A DNA stretch of 64,000 nt from Candidatus Melainabacteria bacterium (GTDB taxonomy: Bacteria; Cyanobacteriota; Vampirovibrionia; Obscuribacterales; Obscuribacteraceae), in contig CP064963.1 in NCBI GenBank assembly GCA_016699165.1, positions 3,658,001-3,722,000 of the forward strand, read 5' to 3'. The position numbers and the translations under genes were made by a program. The notes below the pieces were generated by a model. The model saw only the letters and a program-made list of their open reading frames with translations, had not been told where the DNA came from and made no database searches. Positions within the stretch are counted from its first letter, which is position 1; every line of letters starts with the position of its first letter. Shown one piece after another: positions 8,294 to 17,279 of this stretch.

Positions 8294-9489
8294 TGCTCGA
8301 TTTTGTTAAACCAAGAACTTCTTATCCGCTTTTGACTTTAGTCAAAATTCTTTGGCCGCTCTATGTGCTTTTAAAATACCGACGTCTGCGCATTGAGCTT
8401 TCAGACGAAGTTGAGGAAACCTTCCAACGCTTGAAGCGAAAAACAGTTTTGATATGCCCTAATCATTCCCACAAATTAGATCCAGATGTGATGTTCGCGC
8501 TTTCAAAAGAGGTCAAGCAAACATTCAATTTCCTTGCGGCTCGCGAGATCTTTGGTTCTTATCGCAGTAGAAAATACAGATGGATGCAAAAGCTTGGTTG
8601 TTTTTCGATTGAGCGTGGAGCTGCTGATATCCAGTCTATCAAGGCAATTCATGAAGTATTGACCCAAGATCAAAAGAAGTTAGTTATTTTTCCTGAGGGC
8701 GAAGTCAGTCATCAAAATGACTATCTGATGAGTCTGGAAGATGGTATCGAGCGCATGGCGCTTACTGCCTGCAAGGATTTGAAGAAGGAAGACCCGCAAA
8801 AAACGATTTATATATTGCCTGTTATTTTAAAATATCGTTTTTCCAAAAATGTTTTTGGCCAGATATTAGAAAATCTCAGTCGTGTAGAAGCACACCTGGA
8901 GATGAAACCATCTGCTGGTGAATCGGTGAGCCAGAGAATTCGTAACTGTCTTTTGAAGGGGCTGGATCGACTGGAAATACGACACAACGTATCAAAAAAA
9001 GCTGACAGTCTAGAGGAGCGCTTATCCAATCTGCGTGAGCGCTTGATCGAAATTTCAAAAGAATATTTGAAAGTAGAACTGTCGACCAACATGGGGCAGG
9101 TTTCGCAGTTGCATATATTGCGAAATAGATTTGCTTTCAGTCAATTTTCCGATGGCACCGACCTTGAACTGTCGCCGCAAGATCTGATTCATTATGAAGA
9201 ACTGCGTCTGGCAACACATACAGTGGCTATTGGCGAGCACAGCTTTAAAGAAAACCTAACTCAAGAAAATGCAGCAGAGCTAGTGAATCTTTTAGAAGAG
9301 GCAATTTTCGGCAAGATAACACTGCCTCTTCCCGACAATGCTGAAATTGGCGTAGCCAAGGAAATCGATGTCGCTGACTATCTAAAAGAGTTCGAAGAGA
9401 AAAAAGCAAAAGGTGTGCAAGCGCTTAAATCTGAGCTTTCAGCTAGAATGAAAGAACGCAATTTGCAATTTGGTAAATCTAGAATTTAG
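8293..9489 (+). CDS. 1-acyl-sn-glycerol-3-phosphate acyltransferase family (PlsC-like) with C-terminal extension
   Basis: The N-terminal half carries the lysophospholipid acyltransferase signatures: NHSHKLDPD near residue 56 (the H-x4-D catalytic motif), a GSYRSRKYRWMQKLGCFSIERG block and FPEGEVSHQ near residue 136. These enzymes transfer a fatty acyl group to lysophosphatidate or related lipids at the membrane. The protein is 398 residues, longer than a typical PlsC (about 240). The extra C-terminal region is charged and helical, unassigned, and may be a coiled-coil platform. It is translationally coupled to the acetyltransferase. Its TAG overlaps the stop of the convergent methyltransferase by 4 bp. 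Confidence 0.88.
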   Translation: MLDFVKPRTSYPLLTLVKILWPLYVLLKYRRLRIELSDEVEETFQRLKRKTVLICPNHSHKLDPDVMFALSKEVKQTFNFLAAREIFGSYRSRKYRWMQKLGCFSIERGAADIQSIKAIHEVLTQDQKKLVIFPEGEVSHQNDYLMSLEDGIERMALTACKDLKKEDPQKTIYILPVILKYRFSKNVFGQILENLSRVEAHLEMKPSAGESVSQRIRNCLLKGLDRLEIRHNVSKKADSLEERLSNLRERLIEISKEYLKVELSTNMGQVSQLHILRNRFAFSQFSDGTDLELSPQDLIHYEELRLATHTVAIGEHSFKENLTQENAAELVNLLEEAIFGKITLPLPDNAEIGVAKEIDVADYLKEFEEKKAKGVQALKSELSARMKERNLQFGKSRI

Positions 9490-10316
9490 TAATTCGAAAT
9501 GAAAATCTCAGATCCAATTTTGCTTGTGTGATTCACATTGCAGTTATTCATGCCGTATTGCAACGACCACGGTTGGATATTTGCCCAGCGGTACAACTTT
9601 CTAATTCCGTCGCAATCGTCGTAGGTTATAAGAAATTTGTGTTCGCTTCGCTTCAAGCAATCTGCAAGTAGCTCATGATCGAACTCGTGCAAAGAGCCGC
9701 CGGGACCGTAAAGCCTTGATGCTGTGAAATAGGGAGGATCTATAAATATAAAAACGTCATTGCCTGGCTTTTGAATTACCTTTTCAAATCCCAAATTTGT
9801 AATTTGAGTGTCGCTCAATGCATTTGGCATCGGGGTCAAGCGCTCAATTGATGATGCCGTAAAACGACGTTGACTAGCCAGTTTTGAAAAGCCACCAGCG
9901 CGTGTAGTACCAGAGAAGGTGACACGATTAAAAAAGAAAAAGAGCAGCGCTTCTCGGTATTCGCTCAATGATTTTTCTTTGCGAGCAGTAATAAAATACT
10001 CTTTCACTTCCTCGCTAGATCCAAACTGTGATCGCATTTCTTCCAATTCAATTTGCATTTGCTTGCAGATTTTAGGATCCTGCACTGCGCGCCAGAATGA
10101 GACCAATTCTTTAAATTTATCGTTTATCCAATAGGATTTAGCAAAATCAGTGGACCGTGCATGAAAATAAACGCTCCCACCGCCAACCAGCGGCTCTCTG
10201 TACTCGGTTGCACTTTTGGGCAAAAGTTCAGCAATTTGACTTATCGCTTTCTGTTTTCCGCCCGGATATCGAAGCGGCGACCGGAACGATTTAATTGCAG
10301 TGCGGGGCTTGTCCAT
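9486..10316 (-). CDS. D12 class N6-adenine DNA methyltransferase (Dam/DpnM-like), orphan
   Basis: A 276-residue protein with SPLRYPGGK (residues 13-21, SAM-binding motif I of the D12 class), the family's EPLVGGGSVYFHA segment and the catalytic DPPY at 193-196 (FIDPPYFTAS). Members methylate adenine at N6 in short palindromes such as GATC. No restriction endonuclease, specificity subunit or Vsr gene lies nearby, so it is either an orphan regulatory or mismatch-repair type methylase or a relic. The target sequence cannot be read from the protein alone. Confidence 0.93.
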   Translation of the reverse strand: MDKPRTAIKSFRSPLRYPGGKQKAISQIAELLPKSATEYREPLVGGGSVYFHARSTDFAKSYWINDKFKELVSFWRAVQDPKICKQMQIELEEMRSQFGSSEEVKEYFITARKEKSLSEYREALLFFFFNRVTFSGTTRAGGFSKLASQRRFTASSIERLTPMPNALSDTQITNLGFEKVIQKPGNDVFIFIDPPYFTASRLYGPGGSLHEFDHELLADCLKRSEHKFLITYDDCDGIRKLYRWANIQPWSLQYGMNNCNVNHTSKIGSEIFISNY

Positions 10317-10418
10317 ATCCTAATGATAACCTTAACGTTCCTTTCGACCAAGCCGTAAGTTTTTAAGTTGCACGAATAGTAAATGGGCTAAAATACAAGT
10401 GGCTAATTTGGGAAGTTT

Positions 10419-11093
10419 ATGTCAATCAAAAATCTGCAAAAGCTTTTACTGGCTACTTCTTGCATGTTATTCATTCAAGGCAATGCGCTCGCGGCTCCTT
10501 TGACGTTCCAGTCGGCTGTGGCGGAATACAAAGCCGGTAAGTACCAATCGGCATTGTCCATGTTTAAAACATTCAATGCGAGCAGTCCTAATAACCCTTT
10601 GGTGCATTATTACATCGGCTTATGCCAGCATCGATTGGGTCATATCGACCAAGCCAAGCAAGAGTATCAATTTGTAGTCAGTGCAGGTGACGTAAAACTT
10701 AAGCCAATGGCGCAACAAGCGCTCACGCAGCTATCGGGCACTCATGCTTCTGGTGGTGGTTTTGTTTCGCAATCCCAAACTGGCAGCGCCACTTCACCGT
10801 CACAAACTACTTCAGGTCGAAAGGCCAAAAAGGTTATTGAGTTCTACGCCGATTGGTGAGGGCCATGTAGAAGATTTGCGCCCGTGTTTGACGCAACCAA
10901 AAGCAACAGCCAGTTTAGAGATATCTCGTTTCAACAAATTAATCTAGATACTCATGATCCGTTAGCCGAGCAGTATCAAATTCGCTCGATACCGCGGGTG
11001 GTGATTCTTTCTGGTGGTAACGACGTGTTGTACAACGGTCGTGTGCCAATGGAGCAAAGTGGCTTTGAAGAATTGATCAACCAGTATCGTTGA
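10419..11093 (+). CDS. Predicted selenoprotein: secreted TPR-thioredoxin fusion (Trx copy 1)
   Basis: Read through one in-frame TGA (10857-10859), this is a 224-residue protein. It has a signal peptide (…MLFIQGNALA), a TPR-like segment (YKAGKYQSALSMFKTF … VHYYIGLCQHRLGHIDQAKQEYQFVV, residues about 35-90), a Ser/Gln/Thr linker, then a thioredoxin domain. The active site reads FYADW-U-GPC with Sec at residue 147, where WCGPC is expected. The domain continues in frame with FAPVFDATK, the cis-proline SIPRVVIL and a GFEELINQYR C-terminal helix. The real stop is the later TGA at 11091-11093, which lacks the hairpin. Without recoding the gene would be cut inside the catalytic motif. It is followed 10 bp later by a paralogue with the same TGA, so an accidental mutation is unlikely. 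Sec reading needs SelA/B/D and tRNA-Sec elsewhere in the genome; not seen here. Confidence 0.85.
10857..10898 (+). promoter_or_regulatory. Candidate bacterial SECIS element of Trx copy 1
   Basis: Directly after the TGA, arms TTGCG (10876-10880) and CGCAA (10892-10896) pair perfectly. One further C-G pair with a bulged A closes an 8-nt loop, CCGTGTTT, that starts 23 nt after the TGA. The same 21-nt stretch, including wobble positions, is conserved in the paralogue, and the CCGTGT loop recurs at the same distance in the gene at 34715. Confidence 0.72.
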
Positions 11094-11103
11094 GGATTTA
11101 TCG

Positions 11104-11781
11104 ATGAAGAGAATGAATCTGTATAAACTGACGCTAACGCTAGGCTTTTCGATCATCTTTGGTACTGCCTTTGTTCCGAAAGTTCTGGCTGCACCTTTAA
11201 CCTTTCAATCTGCCGTGGCTGAATATAAAGCGGGCAATTATTCATCAGCACTGGCAATGTTTAAATCCTTTGCTCAAGCCAGTCCCAATAATGTTTTGGT
11301 TCACTATTATCTGGCAATGTGCCATCACAACATGGGTCATGTCGAACAAGCCAGGCAAGAGTATAATTTTGTTGTAGCCAGAGGCGAGCCTTCATATAAG
11401 GCGCTCGCGGAGAAAGGACTCACGCGATTGACCGGCTCGCACACTACTGCTGGGTCGTCGAATGCTGCTAAAGATCCAAACGCTCCATCGCAAATAGCAC
11501 CAGCTCGTAGGGCTAAAAAGGTCATTGACTTTTACGCGGATTGGTGAGGACCTTGTAAAACCTTTGCGCCCGTGTTTGACGCAGTTAAGAAAGATAGCAA
11601 ATACAAAGACGTTCAATTTCAGTCGCTAGATCTCGATCAAAACGAAGCCGTTGCCGAGCGATATAATGTCGAATCGATACCGACCGTTGTTATTCTTTCG
11701 GGAAGTGGCGAGGTCTTATATAATGACCACCCGCCCATGGATAAAGCTGGCTTCGAAGAAGTAATTAATCGCTTTCACTAA
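11104..11781 (+). CDS. Predicted selenoprotein: secreted TPR-thioredoxin fusion (Trx copy 2)
   Basis: A paralogue of the preceding gene. With the in-frame TGA at 11545-11547 read as Sec it is 225 residues: signal peptide (LGFSIIFGTAFVPKVLA), TPR-like region (YKAGNYSSALAMFKSFAQASPNN … HYYLAMCHHNMGHVEQARQEY), low-complexity linker, then thioredoxin. The active site is FYADW-U-GPCKTFAPVFDA (Sec148), with the cis-proline SIPTVVIL and a natural TAA stop. The start is preceded by TGAGG, the stop of copy 1 doubling as Shine-Dalgarno, so the two are probably one operon. The likely role is periplasmic thiol-disulphide chemistry; Sec would raise reactivity at low potential. The TAA stop lies 6 bp from the stop of the convergent AHSA1 gene. 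Confidence 0.85.
11545..11586 (+). promoter_or_regulatory. Candidate bacterial SECIS element of Trx copy 2
   Basis: Arms TTGCG (11564-11568) and CGCAG (11580-11584, last pair G-T) enclose the same loop sequence as copy 1. CCGTGT starts 23 nt after the TGA. Sequence just before and after this block differs between the copies while the hairpin block does not, as expected for RNA-level constraint. Confidence 0.72.
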
Positions 11782-11787
11782 TACAAT

Positions 11788-12741
11788 TTATTGGGCGGCT
11801 AGATACTCTTCTAGTTTGTCGAGAGATCCGGTCCAGCCTTGATACATGCCATTGCGCGCTTGAATAAAAGTTGCAAGCTCGGGTATGCTCGTCTCGCCGT
11901 GACATTCCCACGTTATGGTGACACGTGTTTGCTCTTCGCCTTCCTGGGTCAATTCAATTATTGTAAGCATTGTTTCAGGCCATGTTGGTGCCATAGGATG
12001 GCGAGTAACCTTTTCGTTCTCATCGCAAAACTGTTGTGTATATTCAATGAGAGTGGGCTTCTCGACTCTTAAATAGTCTGAGCGTCCAAACATTTTCTTG
12101 CCACCAGGTCCGCTCATGCACGAAAAAGAACTGCCACCGGATGTGATATCACACTTGAAAAATTCCATTTCGAATCCCTTGGGCGCAAGCCACTGAGCAA
12201 GATGCTTAGGCTCGGTCCAGGCTTCGAACATTTTTTCTATCGGTACGTTAAAAGAGCGATTGAGTACAAATAAATCTCTGTCAGTCGCTTTCTTTTCAAG
12301 ATATTCAGCAAGCCTGTCCCAGGTAGAATCACCACCTGCTTCTTTGATGAATTTGCGTGACTGCTCTGCTGCTTCAGGCGTAGGCAACGTCATGGTCATG
12401 TCCATTTTTGTTTTGCCATCGTGCTCAGAAAAAAGAACTGTTACGCGAAAGAGTGGCTTCTGCTCGTCGTTTCCGCCGTGATCGTAAACGAGTTTTTTGT
12501 ATTTCTCGACTTCAAAATACTGACTCTTATTTACATACTCGACCTTGTTTGGTCCATACATTGTGTAATGCCAGTGCCCACCAGGTCTCAGATCTTTGCT
12601 GTGCGTATCGATACTAAATCCACGGGGTCCCCACCAATATGCCGCTCTGTCAGGATCTGCCCAGGCATCCCAAACATCTTTGACCGGATGATTGTAGATG
12701 CGTGTGAGTTGAATCTCGTTGCTGGGGCTTTTTACGGGCAT
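11788..12741 (-). CDS. Tandem AHSA1/SRPBCC domain protein
   Basis: 317 residues holding two copies of the Activator-of-Hsp90-ATPase-like START fold (about residues 8-150 and 155-315). Each begins with the family pattern: RIYNHPVKDVWDAWADPDRAAYWWGPRGF and RSFNVPIEKMFEAWTEPKHLAQWLAPKGF. The fold forms a hydrophobic cavity for small lipophilic ligands; bacterial members are mostly of unknown ligand. No signal peptide. The duplication within one chain suggests an internal pseudo-dimer. A single-domain relative lies at 14922. Confidence 0.92.
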   Translation of the reverse strand: MPVKSPSNEIQLTRIYNHPVKDVWDAWADPDRAAYWWGPRGFSIDTHSKDLRPGGHWHYTMYGPNKVEYVNKSQYFEVEKYKKLVYDHGGNDEQKPLFRVTVLFSEHDGKTKMDMTMTLPTPEAAEQSRKFIKEAGGDSTWDRLAEYLEKKATDRDLFVLNRSFNVPIEKMFEAWTEPKHLAQWLAPKGFEMEFFKCDITSGGSSFSCMSGPGGKKMFGRSDYLRVEKPTLIEYTQQFCDENEKVTRHPMAPTWPETMLTIIELTQEGEEQTRVTITWECHGETSIPELATFIQARNGMYQGWTGSLDKLEEYLAAQ

Positions 12742-12810
12742 TTTTGATTCCTTTTAAGGGCAGGTATATTCTTCCACTTTGACAACCGCCCCGGCAATAG
12801 TATTTAAGAA

Positions 12811-13530
12811 TTAGTTCCTGAAATTTTCCTTGTCTTTCATTGCCAAAAGGCAGTCAGAGTGAAGGGTATCGACAATACCTTTGAATTCTTTTTTGCAAAA
12901 AGTGGAGGAGGCAAAAGTATTCAAATCTTCAAGTGCACCACTGTAATCTTGCAATGCAAATTTAGTGCGAGCGCGCTCTAGTTTAAATGCATCACTTTGT
13001 TTTGATTCAAGACTAATTGCTTGATTTATGTCATGCAGCGATTGTTCAAAGTTGCCCATTTGGTACTGAGCAATTCCGCGTAAGAAATATCCACGCGGTT
13101 CGCTTGAGGTTAGCAAAACTAATCTATTGCTAAAGGCTAAACTCTTTTCGAATTGATTCATAAAAATGGCTGATTCAGCGCCCATTGCAAAGAGAGCTGG
13201 TGCTCTTGTGTCGCCGTTCAAAGCTTCGTCGCATATTGAGATTACTTGGGCGTGATTTTTCGACTTCGCAGAAGGCAGTGCTCTTGCAAGACATTTCAAT
13301 CCTCGAAAGTTCATGCCGCTTGAGATAAATGTCATCCACATGCTCAACAGAAAGAGAGGCGTGCCTATAGTAGGTAGATTGAAAACGAAAAAGAAGATAG
13401 CTAAAACAAATGCGATACACCCCTTCAAGTTTGCTTTGCGAAATGAGGGAAGGCTTTCTATTCCCTTACAGAAGTAAGTAATAGAGAATAAGGCAATTGC
13501 TAAGACGATGAGAATAGATAGACTAAGCAT
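12811..13530 (-). CDS. Membrane-anchored TPR protein
   Basis: 239 residues. Two hydrophobic segments at the N-terminus (LSILIVLAIALFSITYF; GCIAFVLAIFFFVFNLPTIGTPLFLLSMWMTFIS) are followed by a helical TPR-type region (for example SEPRGYFLRGIAQYQMGNFEQSLHDINQAISLESKQ near residue 155 and FALQDYSGALEDL near 205). This architecture suits a cytosolic or periplasmic scaffold tethered to the inner membrane. Partners are unknown. It lies 11 bp downstream of another TPR gene on the same strand, so the two probably form an operon. Confidence 0.8.
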   Translation of the reverse strand: MLSLSILIVLAIALFSITYFCKGIESLPSFRKANLKGCIAFVLAIFFFVFNLPTIGTPLFLLSMWMTFISSGMNFRGLKCLARALPSAKSKNHAQVISICDEALNGDTRAPALFAMGAESAIFMNQFEKSLAFSNRLVLLTSSEPRGYFLRGIAQYQMGNFEQSLHDINQAISLESKQSDAFKLERARTKFALQDYSGALEDLNTFASSTFCKKEFKGIVDTLHSDCLLAMKDKENFRN

Positions 13531-13541
13531 AGCAAAGCTGT

Positions 13542-14795
13542 TTATTTCACTTTAAATTTGCCCATTGATGCACTGGCTTGCAAGGGCTTCACTTCAGGCG
13601 CGATGTAATTTGCCAGAGCGTGAAGGTTTTGCATCTTGCCTTTCCCACCGGAGTAATAGGCTACATAAGCGTATTTTCGCAAGTAGGGCACAATCTGAAT
13701 TGAACAGCTTCCGTTTGTTTCTCTTGCTAAAGAAAGAGCGCGACCAAGTACAGAAGAGGCTTGGCCAAATCGTCTTTGGTCTGAATACAAACAACCAAGA
13801 CCAAAAAGCGAGCGTTGCAAATAATCTTTATTGCCCGCAAAAGTTGCGGCAGCTTGTCGATATAAAGCTTCAGCCTGAGCGAATTTTTTTTGTTCGATAT
13901 AACATTTAGCCAGCCTGTCCATGCGTCCAAAGAGTGCAGGATCGTTCTTCTCAAGCACTTCTTGCGAGATAGATAAAGCCTCTAAAAAATACGACTCTGC
14001 GTCTTTCTTCTCGCTTTTACTCATGCAAACTCGACCAAGATTGTCGTAACTATTTGCAAGCGAAAGATGTCTTTTGCCAAGCACGGTAGCTTTTACGTCT
14101 AGCGCTGTTTTATAAAGCTTTTCTGCCATATCTGGCTTGCCGATGTAGCGATATGTGTCACCCAGCTTGTCACAAGTAATCGACCAATCGAGTAGCGGGC
14201 CGCGCATCTCAAGCTGAGCTGTTCCTGCCCATCCAATCAGTGGCGAGCCTTTTTTCAGCTTGGTCTCGGCTTCGGCTTTGCTAGCTTGTTCGCGAAACTT
14301 GCCTTGCACAAAATTGATCAAGTCTTCAGTCAAAGGACCAGCTTTGTCGCGAGTTCCGTTCACCAAATAGAAGCGAATCAAGTCTTCCATATTTGGAATT
14401 AGCTTGGGATAGTCTTGCCCGATAGCGCGCTCTTTTAGATAAAGCTCTTGCTCCAGCAGGGGCTCGGCTTCGTCAAAGCGTCCACGGACCTCCAAAAGGC
14501 GCCCCAGGTCGCCTGGGCTTTTAGCGATGCGAATGTCTCCAGGACCGATGTCCTGTGCCATTGTGACCGCCTGCTTGAGTAAATTTTCTGCTTTGCCGTA
14601 CTCGAATGCTTCAAACGCCTTGGCGCCCGAAGACTGGACCTTTTCCCAATCGGCATAAACTAACTGGTCGGCTTTGTATTTGGCAGGGGCTACCATCCAC
14701 TCGGGAAATTTGGACGTGTCGAGCTCAAGCTGACTTTCCTGCGCGAACGCCGGCTGAGCCAAAAATAACAGCACCAATGCAAGCTTGAGCTTCAT
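13542..14795 (-). CDS. Secreted TPR-repeat protein
   Basis: A signal peptide MKLKLALVLLFLAQPAFAQ precedes about 400 residues of TPR helices of the kinesin-light-chain type: FEYGKAENLLKQAVTMAQDIG; RFDEAEPLLEQELYLKERAIG; GKPDMAEKLYKTALDVKATVLG; KKDAESYFLEALSISQEVLE; FAQAEALYRQAAATF. The open frame extends to 14849, but the internal ATG at 14795 places the signal peptide correctly and has GGAG upstream. It probably scaffolds protein contacts in the periplasm or at the cell surface. First gene of a pair with the TPR membrane protein downstream. Confidence 0.85.
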   Translation of the reverse strand: MKLKLALVLLFLAQPAFAQESQLELDTSKFPEWMVAPAKYKADQLVYADWEKVQSSGAKAFEAFEYGKAENLLKQAVTMAQDIGPGDIRIAKSPGDLGRLLEVRGRFDEAEPLLEQELYLKERAIGQDYPKLIPNMEDLIRFYLVNGTRDKAGPLTEDLINFVQGKFREQASKAEAETKLKKGSPLIGWAGTAQLEMRGPLLDWSITCDKLGDTYRYIGKPDMAEKLYKTALDVKATVLGKRHLSLANSYDNLGRVCMSKSEKKDAESYFLEALSISQEVLEKNDPALFGRMDRLAKCYIEQKKFAQAEALYRQAAATFAGNKDYLQRSLFGLGCLYSDQRRFGQASSVLGRALSLARETNGSCSIQIVPYLRKYAYVAYYSGGKGKMQNLHALANYIAPEVKPLQASASMGKFKVK

Positions 14796-14921
14796 AGAGA
14801 AATAATTTCTCCGGCAACCATAATCCGATTCTAACAGGGGCATCCCCACTTATCGAATTAACTGTGAAGCTTACTTAAATTAGGGGTACAATTCACGGGT
14901 CGATTTACAGGATTTTTTAAG

Positions 14922-15404
14922 TTGTCGAAACTAACCATTTCCAAAGCGCCCATAGTTGAAGCAGGAATGCTTATTCGCAAGCCGCCTGCGGTGGTATTCG
15001 ACGCTTTTGTAAATCCTGAGGTGACGACCAATTTCTGGTTCACCAAAAGCAGCGGAAAATTGACTCAAGGCGAATCAGTTGAGTGGAGCTGGGAAATGTA
15101 CAATTTTTCTGTCCAGGTAGAAGTAAAAGAAATTAGACAAAACGAATTCATCCTCATTTCGTGGGGCTCTGCGGGCGACGAATCGGAAGTAGAGTGGAAG
15201 TTTGTTCCATACAAAAATGACTGGACCTATGTCAGCATTACCAACTCTGGCTTTCAAGGAGATCCCGATGGCGTCATCGCCAAAGCGCTGGATTCTGTTG
15301 GTGGTTTCACCACTGTTCTAGATGGTGCTAAAGCCTGGCTTGAACACGGCATCAAGCTGAATTTGATTGAAGACAAATTTCCTAAAGGTTTGACCGAACA
15401 CTGA
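14922..15404 (+). CDS. SRPBCC/AHSA1-like domain protein
   Basis: A single START-like domain: MLIRKPPAVVFDAFVNPEVTTNFWFTKSSGKLTQGESVEWSWEMYNFSVQVEVKEI, ending in a C-terminal helix (GFTTVLDGAKAWLEHG). It is related to the tandem AHSA1 protein at 11788. The open frame begins with TTG at 14922 and has no clear Shine-Dalgarno; an ATG at 14967 would still keep the core domain. It is followed after 10 bp by a P-loop kinase on the same strand. Ligand and role are unknown. Confidence 0.85.
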   Translation: MSKLTISKAPIVEAGMLIRKPPAVVFDAFVNPEVTTNFWFTKSSGKLTQGESVEWSWEMYNFSVQVEVKEIRQNEFILISWGSAGDESEVEWKFVPYKNDWTYVSITNSGFQGDPDGVIAKALDSVGGFTTVLDGAKAWLEHGIKLNLIEDKFPKGLTEH

Positions 15405-15414
15405 GTTAATCGAA

Positions 15415-16056
15415 ATGAGTACATTAGGCGAAGACCTGCTTCAAATCTTGCATTCCATGCAAGAGAGCCAGCGCTTTATTTTGGGAATTGTTGGCGCTCC
15501 AGGAGCCGGTAAAAGCACTCTTGCATCCAAGCTCTGCCACGAGATCAATAGTCAAAGCGCTGATGAACCAGCAATCATTGTACCGATGGATGGATTTCAT
15601 TATTCGAACGAACATTTGTTGGAACTTGGATTACTTCCCCTAAAAGGAATTCCCGCTACTTTTGATGCCCAAGGTTTCGTTGAGATACTGAATAAAGTTC
15701 AGAAAACTAAGAACGAATCAGTTTTTTGTCCAAGATTCGATCGCTCTATCGAGGCTTCGATACCAAATGATATTGAAGTAAAACCGCATCATGAGCTAGT
15801 TATAGTCGAAGGCAATTATTTGCTTCTGGACGAAAAGCCGTGGGGCGAAATTGCACAATACTTAGACCAATCTTGGTTTATCAATTGTCCCATTGATGTA
15901 ATTTTGCCTCGCTTGATTCAAAGACATATTGATGGCGGCAAGTCAGAAGCTGATGCGAGGCGAAAAGTAGAGTCCACCGACCTTCCAAATGCGAAAATTA
16001 TCGATGCCACCAAATCGCGCGCGACGAGAATTTTAGAATGTTCACAAATAGACTAA
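15415..16056 (+). CDS. P-loop nucleoside/sugar kinase-like protein (uridine kinase/YggC-PanK type)
   Basis: 213 residues with Walker A GAPGAGKST near residue 26, PMDGFHYSNEHL (the substrate-side Asp loop typical of uridine kinase, PanK and YggC-like enzymes), a LVIVEGNYLLLDEKPWGEI strand with Walker B character, and a lid region RLIQRHIDGGKSEADAR. These enzymes phosphorylate a nucleoside, pantothenate or sugar with ATP; the exact substrate is not deducible. The end overlaps the next gene by 19 bp, indicating translational coupling. Confidence 0.85.
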   Translation: MSTLGEDLLQILHSMQESQRFILGIVGAPGAGKSTLASKLCHEINSQSADEPAIIVPMDGFHYSNEHLLELGLLPLKGIPATFDAQGFVEILNKVQKTKNESVFCPRFDRSIEASIPNDIEVKPHHELVIVEGNYLLLDEKPWGEIAQYLDQSWFINCPIDVILPRLIQRHIDGGKSEADARRKVESTDLPNAKIIDATKSRATRILECSQID

Positions 16057-17108
16057 TCGACTTACTTAAAATAGATTTTCCAATTATTCAAGCACCGATG
16101 GCTGGATCTGACAGTGCTGAGCTGGTTGCTGCTTGCTCTAATGCTGGGATTCTTGGTTCTCTTGGTGCGCAATATTTGACGCCTAGTGAGATAGAAGCTT
16201 CGATTAAAAGAATTCGCACACTCACCGATAAGCCATTTGCAATGAATTTGTTCGCTCTTGAAACATTGCAGGCACCATCAGCACAATCAATCGAGAAGGC
16301 AATCGCCCAGCTCAAGCCATATTACGACAAGTTTGAAGTGTCGCCACCATCTATTGATGAAGTCATCAATCAAATCGATCCCGACAAACAATTGCAAGTA
16401 ATTCTTGACGCCAAAGTTCCGGTTTTTTCTTTTACTTTAGGTGTGTTGAGTGCGCACTGGATGGAAGCTTTCAGGAAGAATGGAACTATCCTAATCGGCA
16501 CTGCAACCAATATCAAAGAAGCAATTGCCCTAGAGAAAGCCGGTGTTCATGCAATTTGTGTTCAAGGTGCCGAAGCTGGCGGACATCGCGGAACTTTTAT
16601 AGATGATTATCGCAAATCTATGATTGAGCTGAAGTCGCTGATACCACAAGTGGTGAATGTTGTTTCTGTTCCAGTCATTGCCGCTGGTGGCATTATGAAT
16701 GGAAGCAACATTGCTGCGGCAAGAGCTCTTGGTGCATCTGGAGTACAGATGGGCACTGCCTTCTTGACTGTCGAAGAGTCAGCAATTCATCTTAATTACA
16801 AAAATGCAGTTTGCAATAACGATCCCGATTCGACCACTGTGACACTTGCTTTTTCAGGTGGCGCTGCGCGCGGAATCGACAATCTTTATATACGCGAAAA
16901 TATGGATGCAGATTTACTTCCATTTCCTTTTCAAAATGCTTTGACCAAACCCTTTCGCAAAATAGCTAATCAACGTGGTGATATTGAATACACTAATTTG
17001 TGGTGCGGACAATCAGGCAAACTGGCACGCAAATTGAAAGTAAAGGATTTGGTGACTGAACTGTTAGCCGAGGCTAATTCTGCCGCGTGCAATCCCGCCT
17101 CAGATTGA
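16038..17108 (+). CDS. Nitronate monooxygenase family (FMN-dependent, 2-nitropropane dioxygenase type)
   Basis: 356-residue TIM barrel. PIIQAPMAGSDSAELVAACSNAGILGSLGA at residues 12-42 is the FMN-binding N-terminal signature. GAEAGGHRG near residue 178 contains the catalytic histidine of class I enzymes. VPVIAAGGIMNG and GASGVQMGTAFL form the phosphate-binding strands. The family oxidises alkyl nitronates to carbonyl compounds and nitrite, protecting cells from nitro-toxins. The substrate in this host is unproven. Coupled to the upstream kinase by overlap. Confidence 0.93.
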   Translation: MFTNRLIDLLKIDFPIIQAPMAGSDSAELVAACSNAGILGSLGAQYLTPSEIEASIKRIRTLTDKPFAMNLFALETLQAPSAQSIEKAIAQLKPYYDKFEVSPPSIDEVINQIDPDKQLQVILDAKVPVFSFTLGVLSAHWMEAFRKNGTILIGTATNIKEAIALEKAGVHAICVQGAEAGGHRGTFIDDYRKSMIELKSLIPQVVNVVSVPVIAAGGIMNGSNIAAARALGASGVQMGTAFLTVEESAIHLNYKNAVCNNDPDSTTVTLAFSGGAARGIDNLYIRENMDADLLPFPFQNALTKPFRKIANQRGDIEYTNLWCGQSGKLARKLKVKDLVTELLAEANSAACNPASD

Positions 17109-17279
17109 ACTGGAAATTGATAGAAATTTTAAATGAATAAATCCGGCGTACCTATATATAGCGCGATTCCTTGCTTAAAATGAGATTTCTCTAATCCCGC
17201 GGCGGGATACTTTGGCTTTCACTGGCGTCGTAAGAAACCATGGAAAGCAAAAATTCCAAAATCGCGGGAGGACCAATTA

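Noticed and set aside
10860..10883. Alternative hairpin GGGC…GCCC right after the first TGA
   Set aside because: Not kept in the paralogue (GGAC there), and excludes the conserved stem-loop.
17109..17279. Riboswitch in the leader of the Ala/Pro-rich protein gene
   Set aside because: There is a GC-rich hairpin (ATCCCGCGGCGGGAT), but none of the riboswitch consensus motifs I know could be matched.
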